Source: Planctomycetota bacterium
GTDB lineage: Bacteria; Planctomycetota; PLA2
Direction: 5' to 3'
DNA: 12,521 nucleotides
NCBI GenBank assembly: GCA_023150495.1
Contig: JAKLKT010000035.1
Span: 1-12,521, forward strand
Shown one piece after another: positions 1 to 5,587 of the stretch (its first letter is position 1; each line of letters opens with the position of its first letter). The notes below the pieces were generated by a model, which saw only the letters and a list, made by a program, of their open reading frames with translations, was not told where the DNA came from and did no database searches. The translations under genes and the position numbers were made by a program.

Positions 1-1633
1 CGCCGACGAGCACGATCGTCATGATCCCGTGGCGCACGAGCAGGCGCGACACGCTCACGTAGCCCTTCGTCGTGACGTCGAAGACCCTGTTGAATCCCTT
101 GAAGAAGAGCCCGAGCGGCCCCCGCATGGGCTTGTGCGGCTTGAGGAAGATCGCGGACAGCGCGGGCGTGAGCGACAGCGCGTTGAACGCCGAGATCAGC
201 ACCGAGATCGCGATCGTCAGCGCGAACTGCTTGTACATGCGGCCCGTGAGGCCCTCGATGAACGCGACGGGCAGGAAGACCGCGGAGAGGATCAGCGCGA
301 TGCCGATGACCGGCGCGGAGACCTCCTTCATCGCCGCGATCGTCGCGTCCTTCGGGCTCTTGCCGTGCTCGATGTGGTGCGCGACCGCCTCGACGACGAC
401 GATCGCGTCGTCCACGACGATTCCGATCGCCAGCACGAGGCCGAACATCGAGAGCGTGTTGAGCGAGAACCCGAGGAGCGGGAAGAAGATGAACGTCCCG
501 ATGAGCGACACAGGCACCGTGATGAGCGGGATGATCGTCATCCGGAAGTTCTGGAGGAAGATGAAGACGACCAGCGTGACGAGGATCAGCGCCTCGACGA
601 AGGTCTTCTTGATCTCGTGGATCGACGCCTCGACCGCCGGCGTCGTGTCGTAGACGATCTTGTAGTCCATGTCCGGCGGGAAGAGCTCCTTCGCCTTAGC
701 CATGGTCTCGTACATCGTCTCGGCGGCGGCGAGCTGGTTCGCGCCGGGCAGCAGGTAGACCGCCATCGCGCCGGCGGGCTTCCCGTCGAGCCGGCCGAAC
801 GACGTGTAGTTCTGCGAGCCGAGCTCCGCGCGCCCGATGTCCTTGATGCGGACGACGGCGCCCTCCGCGCTCTGGCGGATGATGATGTTCTCGAACTCCT
901 CCGTCGTGACGAGCCGGCCCGGCGCGCTGACCGTGTAGGTGAACTGCTGGTCGGGGGGCGTCGGCGCGCCGCCGACGCTCCCGGCCGGCGCCTGGAGGTT
1001 CTGCTCCTTGATCGCTGAGATGACGTCCGCCGGCGTCAGGCCGAGCTTCGCGAGCTTCGGGGGGTCGAGCCAGATCCGCATCCCGTAGTCGGTGCCTCCG
1101 AAGAGATCGACCTGCGCGACGCCGGGGATGCGCAGCAGTTCGTCGCGCAGGTTGATGCCGCAGTAGTTGATGAGGTAGTTGGCGTCGTAGGTGCCGTTCG
1201 GCGAGTAGAGCGAGATCACCATGAGGATGCTCGGGCTCTGCTTCTTGACCGTGACGCCCTGCTGGATGACCTCCTGCGGGAGACGCGCCTGCGCGGCGGA
1301 GACGCGGTTCTGGGCCAGGACGTTCGCCATGTCCTGGTCCATGCCGACCTCGAAGTTGATGTCGAGCAGCATGCGCCCGTCGCTCGTGTTCGAGGACTTC
1401 ATGTAGATCATCTTGTCGACGCCGTTGACCTCCTGCTCGATCGGCGTCGCGACCGACTGCTCGACGGCCTCCGCGGACGCGCCGGGGTAGTTCGCGGTCA
1501 CGCGGATGTTCGGCGGGGCGAGGAACGGGTACTGCTCGGTCGGCAGGCGCGAGAGCGTCGCCACGCCGAGCAGCACGATCAGGATCGAGATGACGATGGC
1601 GACGATCGGCCGCCGGATGAAGAAGTCCGCCAT
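1..1633 (-). CDS. RND efflux pump inner-membrane subunit, HAE1/AcrB-type (3' end cut by window)
   Basis: Inner-membrane proton-driven pump of a tripartite efflux system, exporting hydrophobic or amphiphilic compounds from periplasm or membrane through the partner adaptor and outer-membrane channel. About 544 N-terminal residues are visible, roughly half of the usual ~1,040. The start MADFFIRRPIVA is the classic N-terminus and first membrane helix. LPTEQYPFLAPPNIRV, YPGASAEAVE and the porter-domain segment RIWLDPPKL follow family order. TM4 contains GIVVDDAIVVVE with D408 and D409, matching the proton-relay pair D407/D408 of E. coli AcrB. The IFLQNFRMTIIPLITVPVSL segment is also typical of HAE1. 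The frame is intact throughout. The ATG lies 3 bp after the stop of the outer-membrane gene, so translation is probably coupled. Substrate cannot be deduced. The rest of the gene and any downstream member lie outside the window. Confidence 0.97.
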   Translation of the reverse strand, partial: MADFFIRRPIVAIVISILIVLLGVATLSRLPTEQYPFLAPPNIRVTANYPGASAEAVEQSVATPIEQEVNGVDKMIYMKSSNTSDGRMLLDINFEVGMDQDMANVLAQNRVSAAQARLPQEVIQQGVTVKKQSPSILMVISLYSPNGTYDANYLINYCGINLRDELLRIPGVAQVDLFGGTDYGMRIWLDPPKLAKLGLTPADVISAIKEQNLQAPAGSVGGAPTPPDQQFTYTVSAPGRLVTTEEFENIIIRQSAEGAVVRIKDIGRAELGSQNYTSFGRLDGKPAGAMAVYLLPGANQLAAAETMYETMAKAKELFPPDMDYKIVYDTTPAVEASIHEIKKTFVEALILVTLVVFIFLQNFRMTIIPLITVPVSLIGTFIFFPLLGFSLNTLSMFGLVLAIGIVVDDAIVVVEAVAHHIEHGKSPKDATIAAMKEVSAPVIGIALILSAVFLPVAFIEGLTGRMYKQFALTIAISVLISAFNALSLTPALSAIFLKPHKPMRGPLGLFFKGFNRVFDVTTKGYVSVSRLLVRHGIMTIVLVG

Positions 1634-1636
1634 CGT

Positions 1637-3118
1637 TCAGTTCCTCTTGACCGTCGGGGGCTCCCCGGCGGGCTCGTTCGGGGGGGGCTCCGGGGGCCCT
1701 GGCGCGGCGGGCTCCGCCTGCGTGTCCACCCAGCCGCCGCCGAGCGCGCGGTAGAGCGCCACGAGCGCGAGGATCTCGTTCCGCTGCGCCTGCGCGAGCC
1801 CGAGTTGCGCGTCGAACAGCTGCCGGTCCGTGTCGAGAACCTCGAGGTAGGCGGTCACGCCGCCCCGGTAGCGCATGTTGGAGAGCCGCTGCTGGTCCTC
1901 GAGGGTCTTCGTGAGGATCTCCTGCTGGTCGCGGAACTCGCGCAGCTTCCGGTAGCCGACGAGCGCGTCGCTCACCTCCCGGAAGGCCAGCTGGAGAGTC
2001 TGGAGGTAGAGGATCACCGCCTGGCGCTGCCGCGACTCCGTCGCCCGCACGTTCGCGCGCAGGCGTCCGCCGTTGAAGATCGGCTGGGTGAGCGCGAGCC
2101 CGACGTCCCAGAACGAGGAGGCCCCGTCGAGAAGGTCGCCGAGATCCTCGCTCGCGAAGCCGCCGCTCGCGGTGAGCGCGATCCGCGGGTACAGGAGCGC
2201 CTTCGCCTCCCCGATCTGCGCGTTCGCGGCGATGAGGCGCTGCTCGGCCGCGCGGATGTCGGGGCGCCGGTCGAGAAGCGCGGACGGGAGCCCGGCCGGG
2301 ACCGCGTCGGGGACGCCCTGTTCGACGAGCGCACGGCCGCGCGCGACGGGCCCCGGATTCCGGCCGAGGAGCGTCGAGATCTCGTTCTCCTTCTGCTCGA
2401 TCTGGCGCTCCGTGTCCGGGATCTGCTGCTGCGCGGTGGTGACGAGGACCTCCGCCTGCCGCACCTCGACCAGGTTCGCGACGCCCTCCTGGTTGCGCAG
2501 CACCACGAGATCGAGCGACTTCTTCCGCGAGGCGAGGGTGGCCTGCGCGATCTCGAGCTCCATGTCCAGCTCGCGCATCTCGAAGTAGGCGCGCGCGAGG
2601 TCCGTCACGAGCACCTGCAGGACGAGGCGGCGGTCCTCCTCGGTCGCGAGCAGCTCGGCGCGGGCCGCGTCGGTCGCGCTGTCCAGGCGGCCCCAGAAGT
2701 CGAGTTCCCAGGAGAACGCGGCGCCGAAGGCGTACTGCATTCCGTCGCGGTCGCCTGTCGGGAACGCCGGGATCCCGTTCCGCGTGACGCCCGTGTAGGC
2801 CGCCGAGGCGCCGCCGTCCACCGTGGGGAGCTCCGCGCCGCGCGCGACCTCGTAGAGGGCGCGCGCCTCGAGGATGCGCTCCGCCGCGAGGCGGGCGTCG
2901 TAGTTCTCCTCGACCGCGATCCGGATCAGCTCGCGGAGCGCGTCGTCCTCGAAGACATCGAACCAGGCGAGGTCGCCCATCGTCTTCGCATCCGGCGCCG
3001 CCGGCTCGACGTCGCCGCGGAACTGCCCCGGCGTCGCGTACTCGGGACGGGCGTACTCGGGGCCGACGCGGCACGCGCCCGCGAGCGCGAGGGCGCAGAG
3101 GACGGCCGGCCTCCGCAC
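1637..3118 (-). CDS. NodT-family outer-membrane efflux lipoprotein (OMF/TolC-like)
   Basis: Outer-membrane exit duct of the tripartite pump. The chosen start is GTG at 3118, giving 493 aa, because GGAGGGGAG sits just upstream and the start is 1 bp after the adaptor's TAG. A GTG at 3142 would add 8 residues but overlaps the adaptor gene. The N-terminus MRRPAVLCALALAGAC is a short lipoprotein signal with Cys16 as the lipidation site, followed by RVGPEYARPEY, the standard NodT-family C-x-VGP-x-Y-x-x-P motif. Two OEP repeats follow, with ALTQPIFNGGRLRANV in the second half and a LFDAQLGLAQAQRNE helix leading to YRALGGGW. After this usual end comes a proline-rich tail of about 28 residues, predicted periplasmic, that looks unstructured. 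It lies between adaptor and pump genes, an uncommon order, and its stop is 3 bp before the pump ATG. Confidence 0.96.
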   Translation of the reverse strand: MRRPAVLCALALAGACRVGPEYARPEYATPGQFRGDVEPAAPDAKTMGDLAWFDVFEDDALRELIRIAVEENYDARLAAERILEARALYEVARGAELPTVDGGASAAYTGVTRNGIPAFPTGDRDGMQYAFGAAFSWELDFWGRLDSATDAARAELLATEEDRRLVLQVLVTDLARAYFEMRELDMELEIAQATLASRKKSLDLVVLRNQEGVANLVEVRQAEVLVTTAQQQIPDTERQIEQKENEISTLLGRNPGPVARGRALVEQGVPDAVPAGLPSALLDRRPDIRAAEQRLIAANAQIGEAKALLYPRIALTASGGFASEDLGDLLDGASSFWDVGLALTQPIFNGGRLRANVRATESRQRQAVILYLQTLQLAFREVSDALVGYRKLREFRDQQEILTKTLEDQQRLSNMRYRGGVTAYLEVLDTDRQLFDAQLGLAQAQRNEILALVALYRALGGGWVDTQAEPAAPGPPEPPPNEPAGEPPTVKRN

Positions 3119-3119
3119 G

Positions 3120-4421
3120 CTACTGCTCCCCTCCGCCCGCACCCGCCGGCTTCCCCGCCGTCGGCGTGACCGGCTGGCCCGGGCGCGCCTTCATCATGCC
3201 TTCCACGATCACGCTCTCGCCGGCCTTGACTCCCTCGCCAGCCTTGACGCCCTCGCGCACCACCACGCCGTCCTCGAACCGCTCGCCGAGGGTGACGGTG
3301 CGCATCTCCACCGTCTTGTCCTCCTTCACCACGTAGACGACCTTCGCGCTCTGCTGCTCCATCACCGCGCGCCGCGGGATGACGACGGCGCCCTTGATGG
3401 TCTCGGCGACGACCTTGACGCGGCCGAACTGGCCCGGCCTGAGCAGCCCTTCCGCGTTCGGGAACCTCGCCTCCACGACGAGTGTGCCGGTGCGGATGTC
3501 CACCTCGCGCTCCGCGACGACGAACTTCCCCTCGTGCGGGTAGGGCGTCCCGTCCGCGAGCGTCAGGTGGAACGGCGCGGGGTCTTCCTTCTCCTTCCCG
3601 GCCTTCCCGAGGCGGAGGTACTCCTGCTCCGAGATCGTGAACGACGCGCGGATCGGATCGACGGTGCTGACCGTGGCGATCAGCGTGGACTCCCCGCGCC
3701 CCACGAGGTTGCCGGTCGAGACCAGCGCGCGGCCGACGAGGCCGTCGATCGGCGACGTGATCGTGCAGTACGAGAGGTCGAGCTCCGCCTGCGTCACGTC
3801 CGCTTTCGCGCCCTCGACCGCCGCGGTCGTGACAAGGACGCCGACCTCCTCCATGAGCTTCGCGTTGACGAGATTCGCCTCCGCGGCGTCGAGGTCTGCC
3901 TTCGCGACGTCGAGCGCGGCCTTCGCGGTGTCGAGATCCTGCTCCGGCACCGCGTCCGCGGCGGCCAGCGGCGTGAGCCGGTTGACGTCCTCCGTGGCCT
4001 TCCTGAGCTTCGCCTTCGCCTGCTCGACCGCCGCCTCGGCGGCGCGGACGGTGACCTGCTCCTTCGCGAGCTTCAGGTCCGCCTCCGCCTTCGCGAGCCT
4101 CGCCTTCGCGGCGAGGAGCGCCGCCTCGTACTCCTGCGGATCGATCGTGAAGAGCACGGCGCCCTTGGTGACCCGCTTGCCCTCCTCGAACTGCTGCGTG
4201 AGGAGGACGCCCGCGACGCGGGCCTTGATGTCCACCGTGTCCTCCGCGACGGTCTGGGCGACCGACTCGAAGGTGACCGGGACATCCATCGCCGCCGCGA
4301 CCGCGACGATGACGGCCGGAGGCGGCGGCGGCGGCGGCTCCTCCTTCTTCTTCGCGCAAGCCCCGGCAAGGATGAGAACAAGAGCCGCACCCCAGCGCCC
4401 GATCCGTGAACGAACGTCCAT
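3120..4421 (-). CDS. RND efflux periplasmic adaptor (membrane fusion protein), lipoprotein with long coiled-coil hairpin
   Basis: Periplasmic adaptor linking the RND pump to its outer-membrane duct; 433 aa. ATG 4421 is preceded by GGAGGAAGG, 3 nt away. The N-terminus carries a signal ending LILAGAC, with lipid-anchored Cys22, then KKKEE and seven consecutive prolines (residues 29-35) as a tether. A first lipoyl half-motif (IKARVAGVLLTQQFEEGKRV) leads into an Ala/Lys/Glu-rich helical hairpin (about residues 98-217), then the second half-motif (ITSPIDGLVGRALVSTGNLV), a beta-barrel with TLVVEARFPNAEGLLRPGQF, and a membrane-proximal domain. The hairpin is about 23-25 residues longer per arm than E. 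coli AcrA as I remember it. Near the C-terminus GEGVKA is duplicated. The operon runs leftwards into the NodT and RND genes. A -10 box TATACT lies 27-32 bp upstream. Family assignment is firm; substrate is unknown. Confidence 0.96.
   Translation of the reverse strand: MDVRSRIGRWGAALVLILAGACAKKKEEPPPPPPPAVIVAVAAAMDVPVTFESVAQTVAEDTVDIKARVAGVLLTQQFEEGKRVTKGAVLFTIDPQEYEAALLAAKARLAKAEADLKLAKEQVTVRAAEAAVEQAKAKLRKATEDVNRLTPLAAADAVPEQDLDTAKAALDVAKADLDAAEANLVNAKLMEEVGVLVTTAAVEGAKADVTQAELDLSYCTITSPIDGLVGRALVSTGNLVGRGESTLIATVSTVDPIRASFTISEQEYLRLGKAGKEKEDPAPFHLTLADGTPYPHEGKFVVAEREVDIRTGTLVVEARFPNAEGLLRPGQFGRVKVVAETIKGAVVIPRRAVMEQQSAKVVYVVKEDKTVEMRTVTLGERFEDGVVVREGVKAGEGVKAGESVIVEGMMKARPGQPVTPTAGKPAGAGGGEQ
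3216..3251 (-). repeat. In-frame 18-bp tandem duplication in the adaptor gene
   Basis: Two adjacent 18-bp units (3216-3233 and 3234-3251) are identical except at two positions. On the coding strand they encode two copies of a six-residue GEGVKA-type unit (GVKAGEGVKAGE) in the C-terminal membrane-proximal domain. AcrA-type proteins normally have one EGLKAGD-like turn here, so this looks like a slippage duplication that kept the frame. A partial third copy may follow. Seen directly; the effect on the protein is unknown. Confidence 0.9.
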
Positions 4422-4447
4422 AGGCCTTCCTCCGCCCTCGCGGCCGC

Positions 4448-4453
4448 AGTATA
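4448..4453 (-). promoter_or_regulatory. Candidate -10 box (TATACT) for the efflux operon
   Basis: On the minus strand the hexamer TATACT matches the sigma-70 consensus TATAAT at five of six positions and is preceded by CGG. The predicted transcription start is about 4441, giving a leader of roughly 20 nt that just contains the GGAGGAAGG ribosome site. No good -35 hexamer is seen at 16-18 bp spacing. AT-rich hexamers are rare in this sequence, which raises the weight of this one. Confidence 0.55.
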
Positions 4454-4498
4454 CCGCCGCGCCGGGCTCACTCCACGTTCGGGGAGTCGCGATGACGG

Positions 4499-4514
4499 CG
4501 CGCGAATTCGCGCG
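4499..4514. promoter_or_regulatory. 16-bp perfect palindrome in the divergent intergenic region (possible operator)
   Basis: CGCGCGAATTCGCGCG is a perfect inverted repeat centred between 4506 and 4507, in the 222-bp gap between the efflux operon and the polyphosphate kinase gene. It lies about 65 bp upstream of the predicted efflux transcription start and about 120 bp upstream of the predicted kinase start. Efflux operons are often controlled by TetR- or MarR-family dimers that bind palindromes, but no regulator gene is in the window. CG-rich palindromes arise easily by chance at this GC content, so function is only a possibility. Confidence 0.35.
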
Positions 4515-4591
4515 GAAAAGCGGATACGACGCTACCGGTCCGATCGCGCGGCGCGGCGGCCGGCCGGCGGATGGCGCGCCGGCGGACGTTC

Positions 4592-4621
4592 TTGGCCCCC
4601 CGGTCCGCGCTGTGCCATCAT
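4592..4621 (+). promoter_or_regulatory. Weak candidate promoter for the polyphosphate kinase gene
   Basis: TTGGCC (4592-4597) and CATCAT (4616-4621) each match the sigma-70 -35 and -10 consensus at four of six positions, with an 18-bp spacer. The predicted start near 4628 would leave a leader of about 16 nt containing GAAGGAGG. It is the best pair I can see in the gap, but both boxes are weak. Confidence 0.3.
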
Positions 4622-4643
4622 GCTCGGCGCGAAGGAGGCTCCG

Positions 4644-5537
4644 ATGATGCGCGGCAAGATCCTGAAGGCGGTCCGGGTGAAGCCCGGCAGCAAGGTGGAC
4701 CTCGACGACTACGATCCGGGCCTCGACATCATCCCGGAGCTCAAGGAGTACGACAAGGACGAGCTCAAGGCGATGGCGTCCGGGAAGCTCGAGGAGAACC
4801 GCGCGGAGCTCGCGGAAGCGCAGGAGCTCCTCTATGCGAGCGACGTCTACTCCGTGCTGATCGTCCTCCAGGCCATGGACGCGGCCGGCAAGGACGGCAC
4901 GATCAAGCACGTCATGTCGGGCGTGAACCCGCAGGGCTGCCAGGTCTTCGCGTTCAAGAAGCCTTCCGCCGAGGAGCTGGACCACAACTTCCTCTGGCGC
5001 TACATGCGGGCGCTGCCGGAGCGCGGCCGGATCGGCATCTTCAACCGTTCCTACTACGAGGACGTGCTCGTGGTGAAGGTGCACCCGGAGTACCTCGGGA
5101 AGCTGCCGCCGGGGAAGGTGGACGAGGCCTTCTGGCAGAGGCGCTACGACGACATCAACCGCTTCGAGCGCCACCTCGTGCGCAACGGCACCGTGATCCT
5201 CAAGTTCTTCCTCAACGTCTCGAAGGCCGAGCAGAAGCGCCGCTTCCTCGAGCGTCTCGACAACCCCGAGAAGCACTGGAAGTTCTCGGAGGCCGACCTC
5301 GCGGAGCGCGATTACTGGAAGGACTACCGGAAGGCCTTCGAGGACTGCTTCTCGGCCACGAGCACGAAGTGGGCCCCGTGGCACATCATCCCGGCCGACC
5401 ACAAGTGGGCGGCCCGGGCCCTCGTCTCGGGTGTCGTCGCGAAGGCGGTGAAGGATCTCGACCTCGAGCCGCCGGCTCTGACGCCCGAGCGGAAGAAGGC
5501 CCTCGCGCAGGCGCGGAAGAAGCTGATGTCGGAATAG
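4644..5537 (+). CDS. ppk2: Polyphosphate kinase 2 (PPK2-family polyphosphate:nucleotide phosphotransferase, class III-like)
   Basis: Cytoplasmic enzyme that transfers phosphate between polyphosphate and nucleotides. Class III members phosphorylate AMP and ADP, making ATP from polyphosphate. The protein is 297 aa; start ATG 4644 has GAAGGAGG 5 nt upstream. An ATG 24 bp further up has no such site, and the next codon is also ATG. The PPK2 P-loop is VLQAMDAAGKDGTIKHV with M78 to T86. The Walker B region IGIFNRSYYEDVLVV spans about residues 131-143, and its Arg-Ser-x-Tyr-Glu-Asp residues are those of active PPK2 enzymes. LKFFLNVSKAEQKRR and RLDNPEKHWKF form the lid and later conserved blocks. The GKDG form of the P-loop and the overall similarity to the Meiothermus-type enzyme, from memory, point to class III rather than class I (GKGG). 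It is divergent from the efflux operon and 49 bp upstream of the symporter start chosen here. Confidence 0.95.
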   Translation: MMRGKILKAVRVKPGSKVDLDDYDPGLDIIPELKEYDKDELKAMASGKLEENRAELAEAQELLYASDVYSVLIVLQAMDAAGKDGTIKHVMSGVNPQGCQVFAFKKPSAEELDHNFLWRYMRALPERGRIGIFNRSYYEDVLVVKVHPEYLGKLPPGKVDEAFWQRRYDDINRFERHLVRNGTVILKFFLNVSKAEQKRRFLERLDNPEKHWKFSEADLAERDYWKDYRKAFEDCFSATSTKWAPWHIIPADHKWAARALVSGVVAKAVKDLDLEPPALTPERKKALAQARKKLMSE

Positions 5538-5553
5538 GGGGGGCGCGGGGGGG
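5537..5553 (+). other. G-quadruplex-type tract between ppk2 and the symporter gene
   Basis: Seven G, then CGC, then seven G. It starts on the last base of the ppk2 TAG. It can be read as G3-N1-G3-N3-G3-N1-G3, a textbook G4 pattern with very short loops, present on the coding strand and so also in any ppk2 mRNA. The next gene's ATG is 15 bp away and its alternative GTG is 33 bp away. The pattern is seen directly; folding and effect are inferred. Confidence 0.5.
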
Positions 5554-5574
5554 AGCCTCGTCCCGGCCATGCGA

Positions 5575-5587
5575 TACCTTGCGCCTG
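5575..5587 (+). promoter_or_regulatory. Possible -10 box placed for leaderless start of the symporter mRNA
   Basis: TACCTT (5575-5580) fits the TAnnnT form of a -10 element, and exactly six bases later comes GTG 5587, in frame with the symporter. This is the layout of leaderless genes, where transcription begins at the start codon. Neither GTG 5587 nor ATG 5569 has a ribosome binding site. No -35 box is visible. The alternative is that the gene is read from the ppk2 transcript. Confidence 0.35.

Noticed and set aside
29..1018. A plus-strand open frame opposite the RND pump gene
   Set aside because: It is antisense to a clear RND protein and encodes almost only Arg, Glu, Asp and Leu. No ribosome site was looked for in detail, because the composition alone argues against it.
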